NCBI GenBank assembly: GCA_017514685.1
Contig: JAFWJN010000043.1
Coordinates: forward strand, 1-35,166
DNA from: Clostridia bacterium
Lineage (GTDB): Bacteria > Bacillota > Clostridia > Christensenellales > CAG-138
Direction: 5' to 3'
Length of the DNA: 35,166 nt
Position numbers and translations under genes: made by a program. The notes under the pieces are model-generated. The model saw nothing but the letters and a program-made list of their open reading frames with translations. It was not told the DNA's origin and did no database searches. Within the stretch, counting starts at the first letter, position 1, and every line of letters starts with the position of its first letter. This document shows positions 14,589 to 23,557 of the stretch, one piece after another.

Positions 14589-16490
14589 TTATTCTGCCGT
14601 TTCCAGATACCGTGCGGCCTGTGTGGTAAAAAAGGTATAATACTCTCCGCCCAGTTCCATCAGTTCGCGATGATTTCCCTTTTCCACGATTTCTCCGTTG
14701 ACCATTACCAGAATCGTATCCGCAATCGTTGCACTGGAGAGACGGTGGGAAATAAAGATGCTGGTCTTATCAAGTCGCAGTTCGTTGAACTGATTGAAGA
14801 TCTCCTGCTCTGCCATGGGATCCAAAGAAGCGGTCGGTTCATCCAGGATCAGGATATCGGAATCGGTATAGAACGCACGGGCAATTGCGAGTTTCTGCCA
14901 TTGTCCGATCGACAGCTCTGTTCCGTTTTCTTCAAAGTATCGCATCAGCGGAGTATCATATCCGTTTGCCAGCGCATCGATAAACACATCGGCACCGGAC
15001 CGGACAGCAGCCTCTTTGATTTCTGCATCGCCCGCGTCGCGTCCGAGATCTCCGAACTGAATGTTTTCACTGATGGTACAGGCATACTTTCCGTAATCCT
15101 GGAAGATCATGCCGAAGATGTCATACAGTTCATTTACATCGTATTCTTTGATATCGTGTCCGTCCAGAAGGATCGTTCCGGAAGTCGGATCGTAAAGACG
15201 GGTCAGAAGCTTGACCAGAGTCGTTTTGCCTGCTCCGTTGAATCCGACGATTACCACGGTTTCACCCTCGTGAATGGTGACGTTGATGTTTTTCAGAACA
15301 TCCTTCGGGGAACCAGGATAACGGAAATACACGTTCCGGAATTCAATGGTATGCCCGGTATGCCGTGAGACATGCCGCGGTTCTGCAAGTGACGGGACGA
15401 TACTGGGCTTTTCGTTCAGGAACGAGATCAGGTTTTCAATAAAAAGCGTGCCTTCGTAGATGGAAGAGGTGCTGTTGATCAAAGAAGAGACACCGGCGCT
15501 GATTGCGGTAATGGCTCCCGTATACAAAGAGAAGTCGCCCACAGGGAAACTTCCGTGATAGACCCCGCGTGCCAGGAAAATATACAGGAGACAGTAAACA
15601 ACGCTGGTCAGGAGAGCGGCGGCAAGTCCGTAGAGACATTCTTCCACACGGAGCTTGCGCAGGCCCTCATAATACTCTTTGAACGCAGCCTTGTATTTTT
15701 CGGTAAAGGTATCGGCCAGATTGAACATCCGGATCTCTTTGATCAGATCCTTGTCGGTAACCGTGCTTGCATAGTACTCCATCTGACGGCGGTTCTTGGA
15801 ACGCAGATACATATAGTTCACGTTCTTCTTGCGATAGATGAAGTTGATGACGGTCGTCGGGATCGAAACGATCACGATTACAAGAGGTGCCCACCAGCTG
15901 ACAACGAGAAGTACGATCACGTAGCTGACGATGCTGATAATCGTGGACAGGACCGAAAATGTCGCGTTCATGATCTGCAGCGGACGCATTCCCGCTTCCC
16001 GGTTCGCGTTTTCCATCCGTGCATAAAAGTCCGGAGAGTCATAACTCACCATATCGACTTCTTTCGCTTTCGCCATGATTTTCATTTTGACATGGTTGGA
16101 AAGCTGCTCGCCGGAAATGGAAGTGACAAGGCTGTACAGCCTGGAAATAGAACTGTTGACGAAGGTATAGAAAAACTGGAGGGCAAGGAGAACCGCAATG
16201 ATGCTGAAAGCAAAAGCCGTACCGTTTCTGCTGGCGGTATAAGCTTCTGCAAGGCGGTTCATGATCTGGGCCCCGATCAAAGAACCGATAACCGGCATGA
16301 TACCATTGAACAGTGCCATGAACACCATCCAGAAAAGCAATGATTTCCGGGTCTCCCATACAAGCTGGAAAATATAAAACAGCCGTTTAAAAAAAGAGGT
16401 AAACAGCGTTTTCAGATATGCAGGAACCTCGCGGATGGATTGGGGCTTTGGAATACGGTAACGATCATTGACATTATTGACTGCGCGCAT
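14589..16490 (-). CDS. ABC exporter half-transporter (fused TMD-NBD)
   Basis: A 633-residue protein with a transmembrane domain (segments near 50-72, 92-112, 175-218, 285-305 and 318-340) followed by a nucleotide-binding domain. The NBD has Walker A GFNGAGKT at 416-423, Q-loop IFQDYG, signature LSIGQ at 526-530 (LSGGQ in most), Walker B ILILDE ending at Glu551, D-loop SLD and switch His582. It would act as a homodimer, or as a heterodimer with a partner not in the window. Substrate is unknown; lipid, peptide and drug are all possible. It lies 95 bp after galE and may be cotranscribed with it, since no clear promoter was seen between them. AAAGG precedes the start. Confidence 0.9.
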   Translation of the reverse strand: MRAVNNVNDRYRIPKPQSIREVPAYLKTLFTSFFKRLFYIFQLVWETRKSLLFWMVFMALFNGIMPVIGSLIGAQIMNRLAEAYTASRNGTAFAFSIIAVLLALQFFYTFVNSSISRLYSLVTSISGEQLSNHVKMKIMAKAKEVDMVSYDSPDFYARMENANREAGMRPLQIMNATFSVLSTIISIVSYVIVLLVVSWWAPLVIVIVSIPTTVINFIYRKKNVNYMYLRSKNRRQMEYYASTVTDKDLIKEIRMFNLADTFTEKYKAAFKEYYEGLRKLRVEECLYGLAAALLTSVVYCLLYIFLARGVYHGSFPVGDFSLYTGAITAISAGVSSLINSTSSIYEGTLFIENLISFLNEKPSIVPSLAEPRHVSRHTGHTIEFRNVYFRYPGSPKDVLKNINVTIHEGETVVIVGFNGAGKTTLVKLLTRLYDPTSGTILLDGHDIKEYDVNELYDIFGMIFQDYGKYACTISENIQFGDLGRDAGDAEIKEAAVRSGADVFIDALANGYDTPLMRYFEENGTELSIGQWQKLAIARAFYTDSDILILDEPTASLDPMAEQEIFNQFNELRLDKTSIFISHRLSSATIADTILVMVNGEIVEKGNHRELMELGGEYYTFFTTQAARYLETAE

Positions 16491-16585
16491 GGGATTGCCT
16501 TTCTGGATTCAAATAGCCGGGATTGAGGGAATAATGATCGGTGTTTTGCTGTGGAAACGAGAGAAAAGAATCACTTTTTGGGAGG

Positions 16586-17605
16586 TCAATCCTCTTCGTA
16601 TCCGTTGGGATTGAGTTTCTGCCATTTATAGCTGGTTGCGCACATGTTGGAAAGATCGCGTTCGGCTTTCCAGGCTAAAAGTTCATTCGCTCTGGAAGGG
16701 TTTGCAAAGTTCTGGGCAACGTCTCCGGGACGGCGGGGATCGATCACATACGGAATTTCGGCTCCGCTTGCTTTCCGATAGGCTTCGATTACCTCAAGAA
16801 CACTGTATCCGTTTCCGGTTCCGAGATTAAACGCTTCGGTTCCTTTGTGTGAAAACGCATAATCGAGTGCGGCCAGATGACCTTTGGCAAGGTCGACAAC
16901 ATGGATATAATCACGGATGCCGGTTCCGTCACGTGTTTCGTAATCGTTGCCGAACACATGGACCTTTTCAAGCTTTCCGCCGGCGACTTTTGTGATATAT
17001 GGGAGCAGATTGTTGGGAATTCCATTAGGATCCTCACCGATAAGCCCGGAATCATGGGCACCAATCGGGTTGAAATAACGGAGAAGAATAGCCGACATTT
17101 CCGGGATTGTTTTAGCCGTATCCGAAATGATCTGCTCGCTCATCAGCTTGGTCCATCCATATGGATTCGTGCAGCCTTTATCCTGATCTTCGGAAATCGG
17201 AGAGGTCATATCGCGGTAGACCGTCGCGGAGGAACTGAAGACAAGAACATAGACATGATGACGGCGCATGCATTCAAGGAGGGAAATCGTGGCGTTCAGA
17301 TTGTTCCGGTAATACATTAAAGGCTCAGCAACACTTTCGCCGACAGCTTTCAGGCCGGCGAAGTGAATGACCGCATCAAAATGATGCTGTCCGAAGAGAT
17401 TGTCCAGTAATAATTCATCCGAAACATCGATTTTATAGAAGGGGACTTTTTTGCCTGTGATTTTCTCCACCCGGCGAATGGATTCTTCTTTTGAATTTCT
17501 CAGATCGTCAGCAATCACAACGTTATAACCTGCCTCCAACAGAGCAACGCAAGTGTGAGAACCGATATAACCGGCACCGCCTGTTACCAAAATAGTACGG
17601 TTCAT
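16586..17605 (-). CDS. galE: GalE, UDP-glucose 4-epimerase
   Basis: A 339-residue short-chain dehydrogenase-type epimerase. The NAD motif VTGGAGYIGSHT starts at residue 7; the catalytic Ser/Thr and YxxxK are in SSATVYRD and YGWTK; LLRYFNPIGAH and the substrate-loop region GTRDYIHVVDLA (read here with GIRDYIHVVDL) are typical. It interconverts UDP-glucose and UDP-galactose (and perhaps the N-acetyl forms), for galactose use or for surface polysaccharide precursors. The length is standard. AAAGGA precedes the ATG. It may share a transcript with the ABC exporter downstream. Confidence 0.95.
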   Translation of the reverse strand: MNRTILVTGGAGYIGSHTCVALLEAGYNVVIADDLRNSKEESIRRVEKITGKKVPFYKIDVSDELLLDNLFGQHHFDAVIHFAGLKAVGESVAEPLMYYRNNLNATISLLECMRRHHVYVLVFSSSATVYRDMTSPISEDQDKGCTNPYGWTKLMSEQIISDTAKTIPEMSAILLRYFNPIGAHDSGLIGEDPNGIPNNLLPYITKVAGGKLEKVHVFGNDYETRDGTGIRDYIHVVDLAKGHLAALDYAFSHKGTEAFNLGTGNGYSVLEVIEAYRKASGAEIPYVIDPRRPGDVAQNFANPSRANELLAWKAERDLSNMCATSYKWQKLNPNGYEED

Positions 17606-17655
17606 ATCATAATTCCTTTCTAAATTTGTATACTGTGGGATTTGCCATTTCCTTA

Positions 17656-17684
17656 ATTATATAAGAAGAAAAATGAAAGTACAA
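17656..17684 (-). promoter_or_regulatory. Promoter of galE
   Basis: Minus-strand perfect -10 TATAAT (17661-17656) with a weak -35 TTGTAC (17684-17679) at 17-bp spacing, about 50 bp before the galE start. Confidence 0.5.
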
Positions 17685-17753
17685 GAATTATTCGTAATTG
17701 CATGCATTTTATACGTAATCACTTTACGAGCGAGGAAATGTTCTTACTGAAAG

Positions 17754-17779
17754 TAAAAACACTGCCAAAATCGGCAGTG
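17754..17779 (-). terminator. Terminator of the adenine deaminase gene
   Basis: CACTGCC and GGCAGTG form a 7-bp stem with a 6-base loop, followed on the minus strand by TTTTTAC, 27 bp past the stop codon of the deaminase gene. The rest of 17606-17805 holds only the galE promoter. Confidence 0.75.
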
Positions 17780-17805
17780 CAAGATGATTTGGTTCTGAAA
17801 AAGGA

Positions 17806-19506
17806 TCAAATAAATGACATTCTAGTAACATCAAACAGCCCGAGATCAGTCAAACGGGCTTCCGGAATGACCGGGAGAGCTAGGAAGGAAAGCAGAACCA
17901 GTGGATCAGCGGAGTCTGTGCATCCAAGGGAATGTGCTGCATTGAGAAGCGCTCGCTGTCCGGACAGCACGTCTTCAATCGGGGCGTCAGTCATGAGACC
18001 TGCGATCGGCAGGGGCAGACATGCTGCCACGGTTCCATCTTTGACAACGCAGTATCCGCCATGACAGTCAATCAGGGTCTGAACGGCAAGGAGCATATCT
18101 TCATCACTGTCACCAGCAACAACAATATTGTGAGAATCATGCGCGACAGTTGAGGCGACGGCTCCGCCGCAGATGTTCAGACCTTCCACAATGCCAAGTC
18201 CGACATGCCCTGTCTGATGATGCCGCTCAATGACTGCGAGTTTGTTCCACTTTTCAGAAGAGATGAAGAGTCCGTTTTCATCTTTAGGAACGGAACGATA
18301 AACCAGTTTTGTAACAAGCTGATTCGACACGGTCTGTATGACAGGCATCGGATCTGAGCTGACTGCGAGTCGGAAGGAATCTGCTGTCACCGGCGTAGGA
18401 TGCACGGTATCGTAGATCGATTCCGGAACGGGGCGTCCGCTGATCGGAGCTTTCGGGTCGTAAAGTTTCCCAAGAGTGAAAACTGCTTTGGGCTGAATAT
18501 CCGCCAGGCTGTCAAACAAAACCATGTCCGCTCTGTACCCAGGGGCAATCGCGCCGGTTCTGGCCAAGCCGAAAGCGCGTGCAGAGTTCAGCGTTGCCAT
18601 CCGGATCGCTTCAATCGGGGCGATGCCGTGACGGATTGCAGTATTGATGATGTGATTGATATGACCTTCCCTCAGGATGTTCTCGATGTGCTTGTCATCC
18701 GTGCAGAAGCAGATCATATCGGTCGGAAGATGTTCCGACACAATACCGTCCAGCATTTCTTCCACGCCGTTTGCGGCGGAACCGATCCGGATCAGGATTG
18801 CCATGCCGTTGCGGAGTTTTTCTTTCAGCTCTGCGAAGTTTGAGCACTCGTGATCGGTTCGGGGACCGGCGATACAGTACGCATTCAGGTCACGGCCGGA
18901 AAGCAGCGGCGCATGGCCGTCGATATTGCGGTTGAAAAACAGTTTCAGTTTCTCCACCATCTCAGGATCCGCATTGGTTGTCGATATATAATCCATGACC
19001 TCGCCAAGTCCCAGGACACGGCTTTTTTTCTGCATGAACGGGATGAAATCGACAGCGGTCAGTTTGGCACCGCTGTTTTCAAACGGGGTAGCAGGCACAC
19101 AGCTCGGGAGCATAAAGAGAACCTGCAGAGGGAGGTCAGCCGACTGCCGGTAGATTGCCTCGAGACCAATCGTTCCGGCGACATTCGCAATTTCATGCGG
19201 GTCGGCAATGATCGTTGTCGTTCCCTTGGGAAGGATGATCTGGGCAAATGAAGCAGGGGTGACCATGGAACTCTCGATGTGAACATGCGCATCAATGAAG
19301 CCCGGTGCAAGATAGGAACCTTTGGCATCATAAACATTGTCACCCTCAAAAGAGCCGATACCGATAATCGTATCTTCATAGACAGCAACATCGGCTTCGA
19401 TGATTTCATTGGTGAACACATTAACGACTTTCGCGTTTTTGATTACCAGCGTGGAATTTCCATCACGCGCGGCGAGAATCATCCGGGACAGGTCGGTTGC
19501 CTGCAT
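17806..19506 (-). CDS. ade: Adenine deaminase
   Basis: A 566-residue amidohydrolase that converts adenine to hypoxanthine in purine salvage. The metal-binding motif GFIDAHVHIESSM is followed by KGTTTIIADPHEIANV and later by CFCTDDKH; the C-terminal VAHDSHNIVVAGDSDEDM is specific to adenine deaminases. The ATG at 19506 lies after AGGAGGTG at good spacing; a GTG three codons upstream is part of that ribosome site. It is a single-gene unit transcribed divergently from the beta-propeller gene. Together with guaB and guaA nearby it adds to purine salvage, but it is not in the same operon. Confidence 0.93.
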   Translation of the reverse strand: MQATDLSRMILAARDGNSTLVIKNAKVVNVFTNEIIEADVAVYEDTIIGIGSFEGDNVYDAKGSYLAPGFIDAHVHIESSMVTPASFAQIILPKGTTTIIADPHEIANVAGTIGLEAIYRQSADLPLQVLFMLPSCVPATPFENSGAKLTAVDFIPFMQKKSRVLGLGEVMDYISTTNADPEMVEKLKLFFNRNIDGHAPLLSGRDLNAYCIAGPRTDHECSNFAELKEKLRNGMAILIRIGSAANGVEEMLDGIVSEHLPTDMICFCTDDKHIENILREGHINHIINTAIRHGIAPIEAIRMATLNSARAFGLARTGAIAPGYRADMVLFDSLADIQPKAVFTLGKLYDPKAPISGRPVPESIYDTVHPTPVTADSFRLAVSSDPMPVIQTVSNQLVTKLVYRSVPKDENGLFISSEKWNKLAVIERHHQTGHVGLGIVEGLNICGGAVASTVAHDSHNIVVAGDSDEDMLLAVQTLIDCHGGYCVVKDGTVAACLPLPIAGLMTDAPIEDVLSGQRALLNAAHSLGCTDSADPLVLLSFLALPVIPEARLTDLGLFDVTRMSFI

Positions 19507-19529
19507 GCAAATCACCTCCTATTTTTTCT

Positions 19530-19557
19530 ATTTTACCATATTTTTACAGCGATGCAA
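19530..19557 (-). promoter_or_regulatory. Promoter of ade
   Basis: Minus-strand -35 TTGCAT (19557-19552) and -10 TAAAAT (19535-19530), spacer 16. Confidence 0.6.
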
Positions 19558-19614
19558 TCCCGTTTTTGGAGAAGCCGAACATAGAAATGTTTCAGAATTG
19601 TCGCATTCGTCTGG

Positions 19615-19643
19615 TTGCAAGTGCAGGGGAAATACGCTATAAT
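19615..19643 (+). promoter_or_regulatory. Promoter of the beta-propeller / DNA glycosylase operon
   Basis: -35 TTGCAA (19615-19620) and perfect -10 TATAAT (19638-19643), spacer 17; the ATG follows 28 bp later. It is back to back with the ade promoter. Confidence 0.7.
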
Positions 19644-19670
19644 GATTCACGAAGAAAGGAGAGACCTTTC

Positions 19671-21536
19671 ATGTCCAGACGTGACCGGAACAGAACAATT
19701 AATCCCAGATTTCTTTTATTTTTGGCTTCCGTATTTATTTTGCTGATTAGCGTTACACTGCTTGTGATCGCAATCATATACGGCAGTTCTTTCTGTTCCG
19801 CCACCAGCTGCGGACGTTCCCCCGATTCGCTGACACTCGGAAGCACGGTAATCGATACCGGCACCGGACCGACTTCTCCTCCGGCTGTTACAAAAACGGA
19901 GAATTCCCAGAAGAAACTGATTGCAGCACCTCCGGAACTGGATCCCAACAAGGCATACATGACGGTTCCGGTTGATGCAGCTATGCCCGGGACGCTCGGC
20001 TTTACATATGATATCCGGCGCAACAACCGTGAGGAGACATTCACTTCAAATCCGCTGACGACCGCCTTCTCCTTTGCAAAAGGGAGCGAATATTCTTCAG
20101 TAAAAGGAATTACGACTTTTGCCGGAAATAATTACCGGAATACGTTTTCATATGGAAAAGCAACGGTTTCCATGCAGACGCTGACGGAAAGATGGTCGAA
20201 CGGCATCGGAATGCTGAATAATTTTTCCGGAGCCCAATGGACCGGTCAGGCGCTGGTTGTGACATGGGAAGGACAGGTACTGAAGACTCTAGGTGTTTTG
20301 GATTCCTTTAAAAGGTCGGACAGTCTGACAGAAGTGATCCTGTGTGCGGCGGATGGGAACATCTATTTCTATGAGGCGGAAAGCGGACAGAAAACAAGGG
20401 AGCCGATCAACATCGGAATCTCGGTGTTTGGGACGCCGTCTCTTGATCCGCGAGGAATCCCCATGCTGTATGTCGGCCAGGGAACTGTTTACGAAACAAA
20501 CAAATCCGCTTTTTACGGCGTCAATCTGGTCACCAACCGCTTTGAGCCGATCGTCAGCGGAAAAGACCATACTGCAAGGCGAGACGACTGGTCAGCTTTT
20601 GACTCAAGCCCGCTGATCGTCGAAGATACGCTGATCTGGCCTAGTGAGAACGGATTGATTTATCTGGTCAAACTGAACACCCAGTACGATCCGGAGACAG
20701 GAAGATTGTCTATAAATCCGGGAGACCGTATCAAGTACCGATATGTTGCCACGGGTTATTCGACCAGCTCCGTCAAGGGAAAGCGGTGGTACGGATATGA
20801 GGCGAGCGCTGCTGCGTTCCGGAATTATCTGTATGTGACGGACAACGGAGGCAGACTGCAGTGTATCGATGTCAACACACTGAAACTGCAGTTCGTTGTG
20901 GATCTTGGCGGCGATACCGATGCGACTGTCGTTATGGAGGAGGATGGAGGAGCCGGAACCGTATGGCTTTATACCTGCAGCCAGACATCAGAACAGGATG
21001 AAACGCTGCCAAACGGATATGGCTACTGCTACACTAAAAAGATCAACGGGCTGACCGGCAAGGTGGTCTGGGAACAGAAACAGCTAGTAATTACGGTTGG
21101 CGGAGCGAAAGGCGGAAGCAAAGCGACTCCGCATATCGGGAAGGATACGATCGGAGACCTTCTGATCTGCGCATACTACGGACTGGCAGTTGATGCTGTG
21201 GATGATGAGGGCAATGTTACCTACGGCTATGGCGGCAAGGTCGTTGCTTATGACCGCAACAACGGGGAAGTCCGGTGGGAAATCAAGCAGTACGGGGAAG
21301 CGGATTATGTCTCTTCACCGCTTGTGGTCTATACCGACCGCGGGGACGCTTATCTCATTATGTGCGACAGAGCCGGGGCGGTAAGGCTGTACAACGCGCT
21401 CAATCCGGGAGAGAATTCCCTGTTTGCCCTGAGCGTGGGTTCTGAAATCGATGCGACTCCCATTGCCTATAATAACAACATTTATGTTGCGTCAACGGGA
21501 ACGACTCCAAGGCTCTATTGCTTTAAACTCCAATGA
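19671..21536 (+). CDS. Membrane-anchored PQQ-type beta-propeller protein
   Basis: A 621-residue protein. After a short basic tail (RRDRNRTINPRF), residues 14-37 form one transmembrane segment, then comes a Thr/Pro-rich linker and a large extracellular domain with repeated blades of the PQQ/WD-like type. Examples are DGNIYFYEAESGQ, NGLIYLVKLNTQ, GGRLQCIDVNTLKLQFVVDLG, GGKVVAYDRNNGEVRWEI and AGAVRLYNALNPG. No PQQ-ligand set was recognised, so it is more likely a structural or binding propeller than a dehydrogenase. The ATG at 19671 is chosen for its AAGGAGAG ribosome site and basic-then-hydrophobic start. Its stop overlaps the DNA glycosylase start (ATGA). Confidence 0.8.
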   Translation: MSRRDRNRTINPRFLLFLASVFILLISVTLLVIAIIYGSSFCSATSCGRSPDSLTLGSTVIDTGTGPTSPPAVTKTENSQKKLIAAPPELDPNKAYMTVPVDAAMPGTLGFTYDIRRNNREETFTSNPLTTAFSFAKGSEYSSVKGITTFAGNNYRNTFSYGKATVSMQTLTERWSNGIGMLNNFSGAQWTGQALVVTWEGQVLKTLGVLDSFKRSDSLTEVILCAADGNIYFYEAESGQKTREPINIGISVFGTPSLDPRGIPMLYVGQGTVYETNKSAFYGVNLVTNRFEPIVSGKDHTARRDDWSAFDSSPLIVEDTLIWPSENGLIYLVKLNTQYDPETGRLSINPGDRIKYRYVATGYSTSSVKGKRWYGYEASAAAFRNYLYVTDNGGRLQCIDVNTLKLQFVVDLGGDTDATVVMEEDGGAGTVWLYTCSQTSEQDETLPNGYGYCYTKKINGLTGKVVWEQKQLVITVGGAKGGSKATPHIGKDTIGDLLICAYYGLAVDAVDDEGNVTYGYGGKVVAYDRNNGEVRWEIKQYGEADYVSSPLVVYTDRGDAYLIMCDRAGAVRLYNALNPGENSLFALSVGSEIDATPIAYNNNIYVASTGTTPRLYCFKLQ

Positions 21537-22021
21537 AACGGGAAGCGATCGTTCATCCGTTTCCGGCTTTCTATCGGCCGGATTCGAGAATTCTGATACT
21601 CGGCAGTTTTCCGTCCGTGAAATCCAGGGAGCAGATGTTCTTTTACGGACATCCCAGAAACCGCTTCTGGAAGGTGATAGCGGCGCTTTACGGAGAAGAG
21701 GAACCTTCTTCCGTTCCGGACAAGAGACGTCTTCTGGAGAAGCACAGGATTGCCCTTTGGGATGTGGTCGGTTCTTGTACGATCTGCGGGTCAGCTGACA
21801 GTACCATTGAGGATGTCGTTCCGAATGATCTTGCCAGAATATTGGATGCGGCTCCCATTGAGCGCATCTTTGTAAACGGGAAAACAGCAGAAAAATGGTA
21901 TCTAAAATACCAGCTTCCCCTCCTGCAGCAAGAAGCGTTCTGTCTTCCATCCACCAGCCCCGCCAACGCTGCATGGTCTTTTGAGAAACTTCTGGAGGCA
22001 TGGAAGATCATTCTGGAATAA
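21533..22021 (+). CDS. DNA-deoxyinosine glycosylase (uracil-DNA glycosylase superfamily)
   Basis: A 162-residue protein with the family opening ILILGSFPSVKSREQ, then FFYGHPRNRFWKV, a central ALWDVVGSC, and the closing STSPANA motif. These identify the hypoxanthine/uracil DNA glycosylase group (UDG family 6-like), which removes deaminated bases. The active-site region HPRNRFW is intact. The start overlaps the upstream stop by four bases, giving tight coupling to a cell-surface propeller gene whose function is unrelated, so the pairing is probably an accident of gene order. A strong terminator follows. Confidence 0.88.
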   Translation: MKREAIVHPFPAFYRPDSRILILGSFPSVKSREQMFFYGHPRNRFWKVIAALYGEEEPSSVPDKRRLLEKHRIALWDVVGSCTICGSADSTIEDVVPNDLARILDAAPIERIFVNGKTAEKWYLKYQLPLLQQEAFCLPSTSPANAAWSFEKLLEAWKIILE

Positions 22022-22050
22022 CATACCGGGACAACTGAAACAGAAAAGTT

Positions 22051-22083
22051 AACGGAGAGAGTGGAAAGCTCTCTCCGTTTTCG
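22051..22083 (+). terminator. Terminator after the DNA glycosylase gene
   Basis: An 11-bp perfect stem built on ACGGAGAGAG / CTCTCTCCGT with a 7-base loop, followed by TTTTC. Confidence 0.85.
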
Positions 22084-22107
22084 AGTTGTAAAATGGGTGC
22101 TGTTTGT

Positions 22108-22136
22108 TTGACAATAACAGTAATGACGGATATAAT
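22108..22136 (+). promoter_or_regulatory. Consensus promoter of the first PIG-L deacetylase gene
   Basis: Perfect TTGACA (22108-22113) and perfect TATAAT (22131-22136) with a 17-bp spacer, about 60 bp before the ATG. This implies strong expression. Confidence 0.85.
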
Positions 22137-22194
22137 TTATATATTACGGATAATTAGATGCTGAAATAAGAGATGCAAAAAGGAGAGCAAAAAG

Positions 22195-23481
22195 ATGCGG
22201 AAGTTGAAACGGTTGACAGAGTTGCTTCTGGGTCTGCTGCTCGTTTTTTCGTTCGGAGTTTCTTTTGCTGCGGCGGAAGAGAAAAACGGAAATGCGGAAA
22301 ATCTGACAGAACGATGCGTCTATTCGTCCGATCTATACAATTCTTATTATCAGGTCAAACTTTCCGATCATGATTTTGAATCTGCACAGACATTCCAGAA
22401 AGGCGTCAAGGTGAGCCTTCAGTGGACGGAGGATGTCCCGGTCAAAACGGTGGCCATTTTATTTTACAAGGAACCCGGAAAATGCAGATTTTTGCAATAT
22501 GATGCGGATGAGAATCTCCTTTGTGAAACACAGGGAAGCGGGTTCCTCAATGAATTTATCACCGTTGAAAGCAATACAAAAAAAGTAACGGTCGTTCCGG
22601 AAGAGGAGATTGCAATCTGTTCTTTTTATGCGTATGGCGATGGAACGATCAAAAGTCAGCACGACTGGGCGCCAACGCCGGAAAAAGTCGATTATATGGT
22701 GATCGCTACTCATCCGGATGACGATGTTCTGTTCCTCGGAGCAATTGTCCCGATCTATACGGGAGAGCAAAAATATGAAGGCACCATCTATTATGTTACG
22801 TCAACGCTTCGGAGACGTAAGAATGAGGCGATGAACGGCGCATGGGCGATGGGACTGAGAACGATGCCGATTCTCGGAGGGTTCAGGGACATTCCGCAGC
22901 AGAATGCAAACCCGCATGATCCCGATTTCCGCTGGCCGAGGTTGGTCCAGGAAATGGTGAGGCTGTTTCGGGAACATCAGCCGGAAGTTGTTTTTACCCA
23001 TGATCAGAGAGGAGAATACGGTCATTGGCAGCATGTTCGGGTTTCCAATGCAGTCCGGGAGGCTGTTCTTCTGGCAGCGAATCCGGAATATGATCCGGAA
23101 TCCGTTCTGACATACGGAGTCTGGGAAGTAAAAAAGCTATATCTTCATCTCTATCCGGAAAATAAGATTTCGATTCCGGCCTCGGAACCGCTGACAGCTT
23201 TCGGCGGGCGCAGCGCAAAGGAAGTCGCGGAAGAAGCGTTCTTATGCCATGAATCACAGATGATTTCACGTCATCGCGTGACAGACGAAGGAGTTTATTC
23301 TTTATCGGATTTCGGGCTGGCTTATACGACCGTGGGATATGACACGGAAGGTCTGAACGATCCGTTTGAGAATATCGGAATCAATACGGAAACAGCGCTG
23401 CAAATGAAGGTTTCCGAGAGCATTGAAAAGGCGATACTGGCATTCTCCGGGAACGGGGTCCAAACAGAGGATCGGCAGTGA
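22195..23481 (+). CDS. Exported PIG-L/LmbE family deacetylase
   Basis: A 428-residue protein with a signal peptide (KLKR then hydrophobic 8-25, likely cut after AAA near 27). A beta-rich N-terminal domain of about 130 residues precedes the catalytic PIG-L domain, which starts at YMVIATHPDDDVLFLGA. The zinc-binding HPDDD is at 173-177, and the second metal motif is FTHDQRGEYGHWQH near 266-279. PIG-L enzymes remove N-acetyl groups from amino sugars or sugar conjugates. Being exported, it probably acts on a cell-wall, capsule or host glycan substrate. AAGGAG lies before the ATG. A second, longer paralogue follows immediately. Confidence 0.88.
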   Translation: MRKLKRLTELLLGLLLVFSFGVSFAAAEEKNGNAENLTERCVYSSDLYNSYYQVKLSDHDFESAQTFQKGVKVSLQWTEDVPVKTVAILFYKEPGKCRFLQYDADENLLCETQGSGFLNEFITVESNTKKVTVVPEEEIAICSFYAYGDGTIKSQHDWAPTPEKVDYMVIATHPDDDVLFLGAIVPIYTGEQKYEGTIYYVTSTLRRRKNEAMNGAWAMGLRTMPILGGFRDIPQQNANPHDPDFRWPRLVQEMVRLFREHQPEVVFTHDQRGEYGHWQHVRVSNAVREAVLLAANPEYDPESVLTYGVWEVKKLYLHLYPENKISIPASEPLTAFGGRSAKEVAEEAFLCHESQMISRHRVTDEGVYSLSDFGLAYTTVGYDTEGLNDPFENIGINTETALQMKVSESIEKAILAFSGNGVQTEDRQ

Positions 23482-23510
23482 GATCAGGAAGAATCGGGAG
23501 AATCCTTTCG

Positions 23511-23540
23511 TTGACACTGTTTTTTTCAGGATTGTATAAT
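23511..23540 (+). promoter_or_regulatory. Promoter of the second PIG-L gene
   Basis: Perfect TTGACA (23511-23516) and perfect TATAAT (23535-23540) with an 18-bp spacer. Transcription would start only about ten bases before the ATG at 23558. Confidence 0.7.
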
Positions 23541-23557
23541 ATAGTGTGAGTATATTG

